Positions 25,606-39,952 of a DNA stretch of 64,000 bases are shown piece after piece. Every line of letters begins with the position of its first letter. Position 1 is the first letter of the stretch. Source of the DNA: Certhia americana (lineage: Eukaryota; Chordata; Aves; Passeriformes; Certhiidae); contig CM031859.1 of assembly GCA_018697195.1 (NCBI GenBank), positions 56,211,207-56,275,206 of the forward strand, in the 5' to 3' direction. The position numbers and the translations under genes were made by a program. Under the pieces are notes generated by a model. That model saw only the letters and a program-made list of their open reading frames with translations, did no database searches and was not told the DNA's origin.

Positions 25606-25640
25606 AAATGTACATTCCTTGAGGGTCAGCACTTGTAGTT
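25606..25640 (+). mobile_element. Possible L2-type tail fragment
   Basis: GTACATTCCTTGAGGGTCAGCACTT resembles the L2 3' motif TGTAAGCTCCTTGAGGGCAGGGACT. The match is short and isolated, so it may be chance. Confidence 0.25.
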
Positions 25641-25700
25641 AGAGAAATGAATGAATTGTTTTGATTTGATTTCTTCTGAGAAGAAAAAAAGTTTTGTAGA

Positions 25701-25714
25701 TGTGTGTGTGTGTG
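25701..25714. repeat. (TG)7 microsatellite
   Basis: Seven uninterrupted TG units lie in intronic DNA. Confidence 0.9.
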
Positions 25715-28700
25715 CTATTCAGAGAACTGAATTGTTGAAGGAAAACCTGAGGTTTTTGGGATAGGATGAAATCACTAGATAACATATCAAAGAAGAAAAT
25801 AGACCCTGTGTTTTGGTAAGCTATTTAATGTTTAGCTTTGATGAGATTTTTTTCTCTACTACAACCTCCATTATAAGCAATTTCAGTATGACTCTTGTGA
25901 AAGTATTTCTTTGTATACAGTGTCTGCTATTTTCCAAAATTACTTTCTCATCTTACCATGTTTTAAACCTTGTCAGAGAATTTTTTCTATGCAAATGTTT
26001 AAATTTGGTTTTAAATAAAATTAACTTTTTAGTGACAAAAATGAATCAGGTGTAGTTCTTGTATCAATTAGGTTTCCTTGGTCATCTTTTCCAAGTATAT
26101 TTATATTAAATACATCCGTAGAAATATAAGATTATGTTCAAGCTCTTAGACATGTCAGTGTTAATCTAAAGTAGTTTATCTGAATAGGTAAACTTAAAAC
26201 TTATTTACAAGCACAAGAGGTGATTTTCATGTTTTACTTTAGCCAGAAAAAGTTTCAGACTGATTCCCTGAAAATGCATTTTGATAGTCTCCCATCTCTT
26301 GAGGGAATTTTACCTAACCTCCTTTGCTTTACATGTGCAAGGGCATGGAAGGTGTGGTGGATCAGAGCAGCTGCAGAGGAATTTCCCAGGCTGGTATGCC
26401 AGGATCACAAGTGCCTGAGCATGTGTTTTCAGCTAGGAGGAGCTGACTGGACTCCCCAGCCGAGGCAGTACGGAATCACTGATCACGGGTAGTGCCTGGC
26501 TGGAGCGGACAAATTTAAGTGATGCTGGAACCAAGAGAACTCGTTACGCTCTGAAATAATTTTGTTCATTGTGGTTGTGAATGTCTTGCCCTCATCAGTG
26601 CTGAGAAGTTGTCTGTAATGTACTCAGTGCAGCTGTCTTAGGCTCACAGATGCCATCAGCGTAGGCAGATGGGAATTGCCTGTAGTGCACGTGGAGCCAA
26701 AGGCACACCTCTGGGAAAGTGTCCTTTGCTGAAGGCCTTCAGGGAGCCTGGGAGTCATTACAATCCTTGCTGTCTGTTCCATGAGACCTACCTGTGATCA
26801 TAACCAGTTTGGGAATGTCTTCTATCTCTTTCATCCCCATGTCTCTGATCTACAGTTCATGATCCCTGATAAGAATGGATATGGTTATGAGTTAAGAAAG
26901 GAAAAAACAAGAGACTGATATTCCGTATGGAGAGTAGGGCTCTTTAAATGTTGTACATGAACTTATTTGCTTGGGGCTTGCTTTTAACAAAGATATATCA
27001 GTTAAAAGTGGGAAGTGCAATTTGGACAGAAGCCAGCACCAATTTTGGACAACTGCCCTTGGATTTTATGCATGACTTCAGACGAGAAATAGGGATGTTG
27101 CAGTGGAAATGCAGGCACGTGCAAGTTTGAGCAGTTAGTGAACGCCTCTTGCTGGGTGTTCTGCAGGGCAGAAGCAGGGAAGCAGGTGGGTAAATCATGG
27201 CAGCTTCCCTGTGGTGCAGCAGTGCTGCCTGCCCACCCTGGTCCCAGCCTACAGCTCTGCCCATGCTGGTGAGCACACCTGATGTGTGTCCAGAGCAAGT
27301 AAAAGGATTTGCTTAAGAGCTCGTTCAATCAGCCTGGTACGTGTGGACTTTGATCAAATGTGAAGAGCTCAAAAATCAGTTTATAGAATGCCTTGAAACA
27401 GCAGTGTTAAGGGTTTGATTATGCTATCCGTACGGAAGATGGACAGACTTGAGCATTAGAGAGGGCAGCCAGGTATTTCTTCCCCCATTCATGATATTTT
27501 GGGTGACTTGCTGTGTGAAGAGGCTGATGTTACCAGACATAGGGTAACTGAATCTGATTGTTTTGGGGCAGGATGTGTGTTGCTGCTGCCTGTCATGGTT
27601 CAGTGCGGTAGTAGCAGCCATACCCCTGTCACTTCCAGCTTTCTATTGTTCTTCTGTATAGGGAAAAATTGAAATTATGTTTCATGCTCCCTATTCTTGT
27701 TTGTTCAGCCTGATAAGCTTCATCAGTTGAAGAAATAGCAGTTTTTGAAAAGGTTCTCTATGGCTTAAAGCAACTTTTTAAAACTCCTGTCTTTATGCAA
27801 TTTTTTTGAGATGCTATCTTATGCTCACCTAAAGGGAAAAAAAATTGTCCTTTCAACATTCTTACAGGTGCATTTTTCAAATGCTGATTTGCAAATTTTA
27901 AAAGAATTGATTCCTTGACAGCAGCAAAAAACTTTACAGTTTGGATCAAGTGAGTGAATTTTTTCCAGACTGTCCAGTAAGACAAACTATCTAGCAGATG
28001 TCGATAGCTGTATATTTGAGCTTGGCAACTTACTGTTACTAAAACTCTAAAAATGATTTAAGGCTAATAGCAGGAACCTAGCTGGAGGCTGCAAGTCTGT
28101 GACTGAACAGTTTTATTGAGTTCTGGATAAATAAGGTGAAAGATGTTTTGAACTTAATATTCCCAGCAACTTACTTTCTTTCATTAAATTGTGAAATATA
28201 AAATAAACAGTGTGCTAATTAACATTAAAGAGGAACGAATATTTGTGCCTTCTGGTCAAGGGATTATCCTTGTTAAAACAGGAAATGGACTCTGATTTCC
28301 TTTTTTTAAGTGTTTTCTCCATAAACTTTGTATGACAATGTGAGGTTAAAAATAGGTTAAACATTTACACACTAAAACATAGATCTATTATTAGTTAACA
28401 AATAGCTTTTATAGGGAAGAATGGGAATTTTCCAGATTGTTTTATATTGAAATAAATGCATCCTGCATTTGTTATGCACAAAATAGTATTTTCTGAGAAA
28501 TTAGAAACTGAGCTTCTCTAATTTATTACATTGTGACATGGATTATAGAAACTATAATACTCAGCATTTACTTGCTATCTCTTTGTCTTAGTAATTTGCT
28601 AGACAAGCAAAATTTTGACCTTTTTTTTTTTTAAATAAGGAGTCCAGAAGTGCAAACAGTAAGGTCCCCCTGACAATTCTGAGACAGGATCATGAATAAA

Positions 28701-29070
28701 ATTCACGATTTCCTGGCCTACAAAATCATGAGATGTTTATGTCTAAGAATGAGAAGAATCAGCATGGGGTATTTCCATTGGAGTAGGCTGACCTACATTC
28801 TGTCCACAATGCTAAAAGATAAAGTTTTGCTGCTACTCCTCCCCTACTCCACCCACACACCCACATAAAAATCCTAAGGTATTTCCTAAGATATTCCTCA
28901 TGTGTCCTTATTTAAAAAAATACAAAAGGTACAAATGCTGGCCTACTGAATTTTGCTTTTGATAAGTAGAAATGGGTTTGCTGTAAGAAGAGTAATCTTT
29001 CTTTACTTATGAAATGATTAAATGCATGAATAGAGCATTACCTTTTGACCAACTTGGCCTCACATCAAGT

Positions 29071-29320
29071 CCTGTGTGCAGTTTTGGGTGCCACATAAAA
29101 AAAAGGGATATAAAGCTATTAGAGAGCATCCAGAGGAGAGCTATGGTGATGGTGATGGGTGTGGAGCAGAAGCTGTATGAGGAGCAGCAGAAATAACTTG
29201 GTTTCTGAAATGAACAGAAGAGGAGACTGAGGGAAAGACATCATTGCAGTCTATAACTTCCTCTCTCCAGTGGCCAGCAGCAGGACCTGAGGGAATGACA
29301 TGAAGCTGTGTCAGGAGAGT
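29071..29320 (+). mobile_element. CR1 LINE 3' fragment (reverse transcriptase ORF C-terminus)
   Basis: This is a truncated CR1 non-LTR retrotransposon copy in sense orientation. Translated pieces K-L-L-E-S-I-Q-R-R-A and G-V-E-Q-K-L-Y-E-E-Q match the CR1 ORF2 C-terminal pattern ELLERVQRRA...GLEHKSYEER. At the DNA level, GTGTGCAGTTTTGGGTGCC, then AGAGGAGACTGAGGGAAAGACATCATTGCA, then a GGCCAGCAGCAGGACCTGAGGGAATG block follow the CR1 order. It carries stops and frameshifts and is dead. CR1 is the dominant LINE of birds and other sauropsids, which supports the host call. Confidence 0.85.
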
Positions 29321-31320
29321 ATTCACAATGAAACCCAATGATAGTGGTGCAGTCTGGGACAGCTGCAATGGGTCTAAGATGTGGCACTAGATGGGTGGGT
29401 GTTCACTTTTACAGTTAAGTTTGGCTTCTTTGAGGTAGTTTTGACTCCTACCTCCATAATTATCCAGTGGATGATAATTTCATGCCAGCTGTACCAGTGC
29501 TTGACACTTTACAGGTTAGTGCCTGGCAGCTTGGACATTCAGCTTTTCTTGAAGTCATATAAAAATGCCTGATACGAACGGAACATTCTTTTTAACTGGT
29601 TTCACATTTTTAATAATGTTTTTTAATAACATGTCAAAGTTTGGAGCTAGTAGGCTAAACAGTTTCTCTCTAGGGACTCCATATTTTCAGAAGATAAAAT
29701 TCTATAATTGCATGATATTTTAGGCTGGAGGAGGCCTGACCACAGCATCTTTGTTTAATAACCATGTTTTTTTAGACAACAAAAGGAGCTGGGCTTTGCG
29801 CTTAATAAGAAAAGGTAGTGACATGAAGAAATTCAGAATGAGATATTCAGTCATATATAGGAATGTTGCAATTGGAAAGAAAGTATTTTAGAAATGTTAA
29901 GATTCTGCATGAGCTGTCCTACTTCAAGCTCAGCAATGCTCTGAAGACTTTGAGTCCAACTTGGAGTCAGTCTAAAGTTAACCTTTAGAGAACATGCTTT
30001 CAGGAAAAGTAGCGAGAATTAGGTAATCAGGTCATGGTTCCTTTTCTGCACAGCTGCTCAGGGTGTTTTTTGTGTCACTTTTTTACAGGTTTTTTGTTTA
30101 CTTTCTTTGGTTGGAGACTACATGTTTACAGCAATTTTAAAAGGCTGGTTGAGTCTAAATCAATTGTTTCTTGTTTTTACAAATATGCAAAATGGCATAA
30201 AGATACTAAGTTTCAATCATCATTTAGCAACCAACACATCAATGACGGAACATGTAAAGGCTTGTGATGGTTACAGAAATATCATTTATATCCCCTGTAA
30301 TCTTCAGAAAATCTGAATCTCCTTAAATTCTGTTTTTATAATCAAAAGCAGTCTATAAAGGAACACTGGGTATGCATCGATGAGAAAGCTGCATTGTTGC
30401 ATGGGAAAGGATTGCATGATAACTCTCACTGAAGTGGCAAATCTTTTGTATCTTGTAAGGCACATACCAGGCTAACACCCTGCAAATGCTGAGTATTGAG
30501 TGTGTCTTGAGGTAGCCTTCTCGTTTCAGTGTTGCAATCAAATCAGCATACCATAAGAGAAAGCAGCAGAGAAATGTAGAAAATGTGTTTGCCTTTTAGT
30601 AAATCATCAGTAAGCTCTTATGCTGAGATAATCTGGTTTTGTTACTTGCTCACTCACTAAAAACAACCAGTAGACTGGGGCTGGAAGAACTATGACAATT
30701 TGTCACCTGTAAAAACCTGCTGGACTGTTTCTAGTCTTTTTTAAGATTCACTTAGAGAAGTGCAAACAAATCTCCTGGCTTGATTTTACTTTTCACTTAA
30801 ATTTTTTTCACAAAACAGCGTGAAATTCAGCACCACTTAAGAGTTCCTGCTTGGCTCCTTATTTTCAGTCTGCTGTGAGGGGCAGGAGTACTGCTGGAGA
30901 AGTGTACTTGGGGACACCTGAGATTGTGGAATCTCAGTAGTCTTAATTTATATTACACTTCTTTTTCTTTTAGGCAAGGCTATTCATAACATAATATGAC
31001 AAATGCACACCCAAAAAAGAAGTGGTAAATGTCACATAGGTGGTACTACCGAGTTGTTTTTTCCCAGTTCCATTTGCAACGCTTGCCTCTTGCTGCTCAA
31101 AAGTTACAAATAAAAATAGTTTTCAGTTTCAGCTCAGGATATATATGAGAATAAATTGTAATTAAAGGGCTTTATTAAATGGAGAGAATTTAGCTATATT
31201 GTTGGCATCATAAAACTTAACATTTTATGGAAACAAAATGGCAAACGAGATTATGGCATACATTAAACAGAGTGTGTAATTTACAACTTTAGGGATCCAG
31301 CCAAGAGGAAGTTGTATATT

Positions 31321-31334
31321 AAAAAAAAAAAAAA
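31321..31334 (+). repeat. A14 run with following A-rich tract
   Basis: A14 is followed by a CAAACCAACAAAACC-type A-rich stretch. It could mark an old retroposed tail, but no source sequence is recognisable upstream. Confidence 0.8.
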
Positions 31335-34300
31335 CAAACCAACAAAACCAACCAATAACCGCATACATGCTGTTCTCGGGCTCAGTCCTGGACTGAAAAG
31401 CATATGTATCCCAATGTGGGATTTTTCTGTGTGGTCAGAGTTTCAAAATGTGCATGCCCGTGGTCCTGAGTTCACCCGAAGAATGGAGGTGTTTCCATGT
31501 GCCAGCAACACCTATGCAAAAAGCATGAATACCTTCAAAATGTGTGTTGTTACCTCCTTTCTTTTGCCTGTTTAGTTGTAAAGGGGAGACTTGCTGTCCC
31601 CATCTCTGTGTCACTCAAATCCACATTTTACTCCTTGAGTATGAAGGATTACATCCCTTTGCGTTAGCGTCACTATGTCTTGTTCTTCCAGGCTTGTCAA
31701 AAAGGATAGAGGGTGGGGAGGGAGGTCAATTAGAAGACTTCTGGCTTCCTCCAGGCATGAGTGAGCCAGGGAATGTACTGAATGAAAGGTGTGTTCTTAA
31801 TGATACTTGCTTGAGCAGTAAGCAGCTTTTACATCCTAAATTCAAACACAGAAAGTCCTGAACTTTTCGTGATCTTCAGCCCTCTGCTCCAGCTCTCCTT
31901 CACATGTTATGTTACTGTTTATGGGCTAGTGTTGCTGGCTCTCTTAATTCAGACATAACCTCTGGATACAAAGGCAGTCTGCTGTATTAAGATTCCTGCC
32001 AAATGTGATTCTTGGAAGACATAATTTAGCTTTTGCCACAGAATGAGCTTCCACTTTTTAAAATTGTTTTGGTAAATTTGTACTCTGCCCTCCTGTAAAG
32101 TTTTTTCTGTAGTTTGGCAAAAAAGAACAAAAAGAAAGTAGAAAGGCAGTTTGTGTGAAGCCTCAAGGAATTTCTTGTGGGTAAATTTGCAGAAAAAGTT
32201 GATGAATTAAAGAAAAGTTTGCCAAGTGCATAAAATACATTTGCTTTAATTGTAAAATTAATTCAAACTTTCATCTAAATCCATTTTAACTGAAGTGTAA
32301 AGATCTCTCTTGTTTGGGCCAGTGCTGTTGGTTGTGTTGCATTAGTGTGTCATTTTGCATGAGGTAAAATTACCTGCAGGACCACATTAGATTGAAATTG
32401 CTACACTAAAAAGTTTGTAAATTGAGGAGAAACCTCCAGATATTCAAGGGGAAGACAATCCAAATCTGTTCTCTTTTTGATGCCATGATTAGGTCTGCTT
32501 TCCTAAATAGATGAGTTAGTGTGTTCATCACTAGGGCAGGTCATGGAGAAGCATTGCCAAATAGTTTGTATTAGTTTTGTTCCATGTTTGTAATAAGTCT
32601 GGTGCAACTTACTGCAGTGAGAACTTCAAAAGATAAATCTGCTCTACTGAGGAAGTGTTAAAAGCAGCTGCTATAGGACAGCAGTTTCTTACAAATGATG
32701 AATGAAGTTGCAGGAGCTGTTTTAAACCAACTGAAACCCAACAAAACTCAAAAGGGTTTTTGTAGTTGTATGGAAAAAAAAAACAAAGTTAAGAAATAAT
32801 TGACTTTTTTGTTTTGAAAGATAAAATGGGAAAGGACATGCCTGTTTAAGGTAAATGCATCTTGGACCTATTCTTTTTCTGTTTTGCATATCCTGTGATG
32901 CATTTCAGTCCATCTGTGAAAGAAACTATAGGAGAAATATACTTTCAGAGGAAATCAGCTGCTGAAATTTATTATTTTTAAATCTGTAGAAATAATGAAG
33001 AAAACAATCTCCAAAAAAGAGGGGGAAAAGTCAATCAATCAGGTGTTTCTGCCTTTTCACAACCTCTAAATAATGTTGTTTTCCTACATAATTCTAGCAG
33101 CGCTATGTAATTTCCATGGAAGAAAAGATTAATTACATTTAAAATTATCTGTCTTAGGATGCAATGGCATATTGATTCGTAATTCCATTGAGAATGGATT
33201 TTAGGATGCATATGATAAATTCTTAATAAGTAGTTCTTTACTGCTGCTTTAAAAATGCAGTTCTCACAAACCTCAGCATCTTTCTCTTCCTTTTCTTGTT
33301 TGTTTTGCAATTTAGACTTAGAGGTCTTCAAACTGCGAATTTCTCCTTGTTCACATGCACAAGGATAGAATTGTTCCTGAAGTTCAGTCTACTGAGATGG
33401 ATGTTGCTTGTACTACATTACAGATGGCATTTGTTCTCAGGCCTCAGAGAGATGTAAGGACTCTATAATATCATTACTGCTACTTCATTGTTTCTATTTT
33501 TTAGCAATTATCTTCTGAAGTCATGTGCCTCTGTTCTTTGCATTTTGCTGATGAGATCTGTCTGTTAATTCAGCTAGTGTTTTTCTCTGCTTCCTGCTGT
33601 TTTTCCAAGTGGCTTTGGTACCATCCCTGTTTGCACAGGACATATTTCCCCTTCTTTTTTCTCCAGTTCCTCTTATTCACCTCACAACTCTTGTTTCTTC
33701 TCCCTGTACTCTCCCCACATATCCTCCAAAGAATAAATAGCTTTCCTAGACAAAAATTATCTTGCAACAATGCAGCAAATCTTGAGGCAAAATTAGGATG
33801 GGAAAATAAATTAATTTGCAGTCACTCTGGCTGTCATTGCCACATACTCTCAAACACGAAGACTCACATGTGCAGGTGACCTCCAGCATCAAGGAATCAA
33901 GACAGGTGTGCTCGAAGTTGGCATGAAGTGTTGGTTCTAGATGTGCTGGAGTATTTCATACCCTTTGGCAGCAGGTAACAAATAGTATTTTGGCATATTA
34001 TTTTCTGTCTTGTCACCAAAGCCATGTTCTCAATGTTTGTTTTTCCTTCCAGCTGATAGATTTCAAAGGTTTTGATTTTTCTATTTAATAATTCTGGTTT
34101 ATATCCCCATTAATCAAAATACGTAATAATTTTCCAAGCAATGTCTTATTTCTCTTCTGAAAAAAATGTTTGTATCCATTTGTATGCCACATGCACACTT
34201 AGCTCTTTTTTAGTCTTTCTCATATGTTCCATTTGGATCAAGCATCTCCTCTGAATAATGCCTTCAGCTGATAGCCAGGAATTGAGGATATTAACTGCAA

Positions 34301-37026
34301 TTTGCAGACTCAATCACCTAATTGTAAAAGTATTTGTTGATTTTTTAGTGTACCTACTTATGCCTTGAGGCATTCATGAAAGATAAATAAGGTACATCAG
34401 AAATGACCTTACATTAAGGAGACTGGTTTGGGTGGGCTGCATATTTTGAAGAGGTTATTTAACTTATATCACAAGTTACTTCACATACCCTTAAGTAAAG
34501 GCTGCAGAAAGTGCATTTTGGAAGTTGTTCATTAATGGATACAAAATCTCTTGTCGGTGGCAGATAAGAGAGATGTCAGGCAGTAGATGTTTACTGCACA
34601 ATGGTTGTCCTTAGCAATTCCCAAATGTGCTATTCAAAATCAATCTGCAGTGCCATTCTTCCCATTTGATAGGCTATCACGTGATGTGTTTGCAGCAACA
34701 CGCTGTGTCTTCCACAGAGCTTTTCATCACTAATTTTCTGATGCAGAGGAGGCACAAAGTTAGGTGCAATCCTTGTACTTGAATGGGAAGAAAATCATCC
34801 ATCAAAAGCAACGCAACCGGGAAATTACCTGACTTTTGAGGAAATCAAGCTAATACTGCTAGCAGTAGGATGTGCCACTTGAGGCCTTGTTTGAATGACA
34901 GTGCAACCCAAATCTTAAAGTCCTTTCAGATGTTGAAGCTTGTTATATTTATTCCAAAACATTTCCACAGGCACAGATTAACCACTTAATACACAGGGCA
35001 CATTTAGTGACCCGCATGTTAACTGGCAGATGCCACAAATGTGCAGATACTAGAGAGCTGCTGAGCTGAGTGTGTATACAAATTCAGGCTTATCACATCA
35101 GAGAAGGATGGCCAGTCCCAAGTTAGCTTACACAGAGCTAAGGCAAAGCTCCTGCAGTACCACAGAACCATCCCCTTGGCTGTGGATGAGCCAAGGGCAG
35201 GGCTGCAGTCTGCACTTGAGTGTGTGTACCTGTGCCTAGGGCTAGCCTGTCCTTCCAGAGAGGAGATGAAGCCCCTGGGCAGACTGGAGACTTAAGCACA
35301 GGGTAGGAAAGAGACCAAAGTGAGGAATGCAGAGTTGTGTTAATTTTTACACTGAGTACCTATTCTTTAATACTGTTTTCCAACCTGTTTATGTTAATGT
35401 ACACAGGTTAACCCTTCCCACTCCGTGATGTTCACATGGTCTTGAACGTAGGAAGGGTGTAAGTTGTTGGTTTGAGTTTTCACTCATTTTTAATGAAATA
35501 ATAAAAGAAAATTGGTAACTAAAAAAAAGAAGCCCATAAACAGCTAAAAAAAGCCACCTTAAATGTTGTAATTTAAAGTTTAGCTGCTTATCTGCAATTC
35601 TTTGAAGGGATATGTCAATCTCTTAACAAAACTGAAAACAAAACCTTTGTATTTTCCAGCAGAAATTTTTAGTAGCATCTGAGGTATTTGTTTTGATTTC
35701 GTTTTGTGTACTGGTCCCATGATACACCCTCCAGGCCAAGCAGCTGCAAAGCCTGTTTTTGAAATAGTTTATGACATGTTGCTGCAGTGTAGATGATGCA
35801 TTAGGGCCTAATGATGCTCATGGAATATTGTCTCTGACTTCTTGACACTTACTTAGCAAAAGCTAAGTCTTTTTCATGTTTTCATTTCATCTTTTGAAGG
35901 TTGTCCTTTATGGATGACCAAAAGGTAAAGTAACTGCTGATTCAGCATTGTAGGTAATATCTCAGAATATTATTCCTATTTATTAAGCAAGAAGAAAGGC
36001 GTTTGTTGGTTTTTATCTGTTTTTGGAAATGTTTGGAGTGGCACCTTTCCCAGCTTAGCAACAGGGTATTTGCAGGAGGAAAAGTAGATTCACTTCTCCT
36101 AGTAAATCTTTAGCATTTTCTTTTTGAATCAAAAAGTTGCCAATCACATGCTCAGAGAGTTTGGTGGTCCTGGTAACTCAGTGGAGAATGGAGCCAGTGT
36201 AAAGAAAGAGTTATGGATACAGTTGAATTGTTGTTTGAGTTTCAAAATGGGAGATATTTGCTCACTGACTCCAGCTGCCTTAACAGCAAGGACAGAGAAA
36301 TCCTCTATCCTAGTCTGGAGAAGCACAGGTAAACTGAAACATGCGTGCATTTGCACAGCATCAGTTAAAGAACAATATGGTACCTGTTTGTTTTCAGGAC
36401 TAATTAAGTGGGCCTTAAAACTTCTGCCAGTAGATGAGGCATTCCTTTCTAATTCCAAATATGAACTCCTTTTGGAAACTTGATTAGAATTTCAACAAAC
36501 CCCAGCTGCCAGCAAAGCTCACTATTTTAATAACCTACACATATTTCATTTCACGTTGTCAGTTTATCTCTGCCAAAACACCTATCACCTCATGCTGCCA
36601 ATCCATTTTGGTGCTGGAAACATTTGGAGAGCTTTGATTTATAGTAAAGACTTGCCCTTCCTTCTAAAATGCCTGTCTCATGCTTCCTGTCTTCATGACT
36701 ATCCATCTAATCATTCTTGTTCCATTTCATTTCAGTAGCTAGGCTTTTGAGAGACATGATGAACCTTTTCTTTTGGGGAGAAAAACCTTCTGAAGAAGGT
36801 TAACATAGAAAGAGAAAACAAACATTTTTTGGGGGTATGACAGTGCATAGAAAAGATCAGTCAGTGTTTCCTGGTTTCAGCATTGCCTGGAAAATTTGAC
36901 TGGATTACACAGTTGTTTTTCCTGTGTGCATTGCCCACATTGAGAGTTTGGTGTTGTATTGCTGTAGAGTATAGTCTTTCTTCACAGAAAGAGGATAAGA
37001 GCAGAGAATAATTGAGAGCTCTGCAG

Positions 37027-37062
37027 TGGTACCTTGAGTTTGTGTGGTACGTTGAGTTTGCA
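37027..37062. repeat. 18-bp imperfect tandem duplication
   Basis: TGGTACCTTGAGTTTGTG is followed directly by TGGTACGTTGAGTTTGCA, with 15 of 18 positions identical. Confidence 0.8.
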
Positions 37063-39772
37063 AGCTGAATCATGATGTTGACATGTCATATAGACCATAA
37101 AGGTCATTTATATTAATAGACTGTAAATCAGAGAATCTGTTCTTGCTGTTTGGCAACTTGGTTCAGGTTGGAAGAGCCCTAGTTCCAGCAGAGTCTCATC
37201 AACTTTCTTGATGAGTTACTGGGGAATGAAGAGGCGTGTGGCAGGTGCTGCTTCTGTTTGCCCACAACACGAGCCACTGTACGTCCATTGCCGACACATG
37301 AGCAATAATCTGAGATGTTTGTGCTGTGAGTAAGCAAAGGCATACCCACAAGTGGTGCCAGTGATGAAGACGCAGCTTCTAGTTGTAGTGCATGCTGTTG
37401 AGGGATTCTGAATGTGGCTGAATCAGTCCATGCTAAAATCTTCATTGCTGGTGTTCCACCTGTTAAAGCTGCATGCATATGTGCCTGCATGCTCATGGTA
37501 GGCATTGGGCATGAGTTACCTCCTCAATTTTGCCATGTAGGTCTTGTCATGTACTATTTTAAGTAGAACTCTGGAGTTAGCAATTTTGTCCAATCAACAC
37601 CTTCGGCAAATGTGACATTGATTGCATTGTTTTACATACTTTTTTCCTAATTATCTAATGTTTTATGCTGAAAGCAATGCATTTTCTTCTTTGCTCTGAA
37701 TAAGCTGCCTTTTGTATATCAAATTTGCTTTTGATATAGAGGCCTTACTTCTTTTGTAGAGGTTTGTGTTTAGTCTGTCATTTGTGCTATATTTAAGATT
37801 AATGTTTGTAAAGTTGCTGGCATTAACTTGTAAGTCCAAGCTGGTGAAGAAAAGCATTTGCTCCCATTCCATTCCAGGCAGTGTCAGAGGATTTATTTAA
37901 AGTTTGCCTTCCAGCCCCACTCACTTGCTTCTTGGAAATAAACCTGGATCCAAGCTGAACTATCAGTAGCCACATGGAGGACCATGCCTGACTTTCATAA
38001 AATTTCTCTTTCTTAACATTTATTCTTCTGCCTTGCCCTGGAGATTATACCATTGAAGACAAATGTAACTTACAATAGCGAGCACAACAGTACTGTCTGT
38101 CTTTCTGCACAATAACTGTTTGTTATCTTTCAAAAAAATGTGTGGTGACTAGCCAGATAGCAAGCAAATGCCATTTCATACACCTGTGTTCCAGATGTTT
38201 TACAGCTGTGCACATACTGCTGCTGTTGAATCTCCAGTGAGTGTCATGGGACAACTGATTCAGGAAAAGCATATATTTTTCTCTAGAGATGGCCTGAAAT
38301 GGCAGGGAAGGAATGGCTGCCAAAGTCAAAGGAACTGCATACCACCATTAAGAAGCAAATCTTTTGGCATCTTGTTTGGGGCTATTGTTAACATTGAGAG
38401 TTAGTAAGATTTCCTTTGGCTTCTTCACAGCTAAAATATTTTTTACAGCCCCTCAAAGTCTAACGAAATTAAGGTAGGTGTTATTGAAATTTGATTTGGT
38501 AGCATACAGATGAACTGATTCTTGTAATGAGCAGCATAGTCATGTTACAAAGCTAGGTAGGAATTAATGACTACAAAATTCATATTGTTTTTAAGGGTAG
38601 CTAGGTATCTGAATGTCACAAAGCTTGGAAAATCTTCTTCTTGTTGAACATTGGGATTTTATTCCTGGGACGGAAGTTCTTAAAACTATGGCCAGTGTGA
38701 GAAAGGAGGTGGTCCTATCATCACAATCCTTGTCCATTTTCTTTCTTTATGACTCCTACAATGATTCTCCTTTACAAAGTACTTTGCAGCATTCATATGA
38801 AGCTTGCAAAATTCTGTAAGGAAGTAGGTTGGCTTTGCTATTGTGTAATCTTTTATTTATTTAGCTATCATAACTCACTGCTCTGTATGTCAGAATGAAA
38901 GTTCCATGAACTGATATACTGCACATGGTATTTGCAGCCAAATCTCAATGTAGTTGCAGCTGGATTCTGTGTCACGTCTTTAAAGAGTGGAGGGAGGATA
39001 TCACACACTGCTCTGGGAATGGGGCCAAGGTATTAGACATGAAAGTGGGCAGGCATGTGTGCCTTTATGGGGAGAACAGGGGAAGAAGGAGTGTGGTCCT
39101 GGAAGTCTAATAGGCATGGACATATTTTAGTTGCTTCAGAAGCTGACTCAAATTTTGGATTAGCATCTGTAGTCTAGTCACTGACCCAAAGCTTGTGAGG
39201 CTTTTGAAAGTCTGTTTTTAAGGTGATAGTTTCAAGAATTTGTTTACAAGTGTCCTTCCAATTTGGCAGTGAAACAGTTTTTTTCTTTGGTTTCTCATTT
39301 GGTTTCACAGCTCATAGAGTGGGACTGCAAGTATATGATGTGAGAAAGAGAATTATAGCCACTGCTATGATATTGATTTTGGCAGGCAGAATTGAAGAAA
39401 AATTATGTCGAGTTAGCATCATGGTAACTCAGTGTGAGAGACATCGGTGGTTTGGAAGGAGATGGCCAAAATCTTATCACTGAAGCACAAACTTCTCCAA
39501 AGCTCAGTGTTTAGGCTTTTGTAACTCCTTCCTTCGATTAACTTCTTGATGCTTTTGAGAAGCGTTGAAGATAGTACTTTACTAGGCTGTGGAGTGGGAG
39601 GATCCCATGGCATGCTGTGCAGTGCAGCATGGAGATCTGTGATGGTAAATGGATGGCACAGCAGGCATGGGAATGGCTGCCTAAGGGTTCCAAAGCTGGT
39701 AGGATGGCCATGAGCAGGGCACTGTGCCTAATGAATAGCCTTTGGCTCAATGGCACATTCATCTACATATAT

Positions 39773-39782
39773 NNNNNNNNNN
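39773..39782. other. Assembly gap (10 N)
   Basis: Ten N characters sit between ...CTACATATAT and a (TG)n run. The true length is unknown. The flanks suggest a collapsed TA/TG dinucleotide array. Confidence 1.
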
Positions 39783-39798
39783 TGTGTGTGTGTGTGTG
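39783..39798. repeat. (TG)8 microsatellite next to assembly gap
   Basis: Eight TG units begin immediately after the N gap, so the array is probably longer than shown. Confidence 0.9.
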
Positions 39799-39952
39799 TA
39801 TTTATTTATACAAATTAATATAAATATATATTTATAAATATATTTACTATAAAATATTTATATAAATATAAAAATGTTTTATTTATTTTTATTTATTTAT
39901 TTATTTATTTATATGTGTGTGTGTATATATGTACACACACACATAACTAGCT
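39799..39952. repeat. AT-rich low-complexity tract with (ATTT)n and (TG/CA)n
   Basis: About 150 bp of A/T-dominated DNA includes some eight ATTT units near 39879-39910, then TGTGTGTGTGTATATATGTACACACACACA, which is nearly self-complementary (TG-TATA-CA). It is unstable sequence that probably caused the adjacent gap. Confidence 0.85.

Noticed and set aside
36124..36483. 119-codon open frame on +, with an overlapping 104-codon frame on minus
   Set aside because: Neither translation shows a known domain, and both lie in the 39-kb intron without splice or polyA context.
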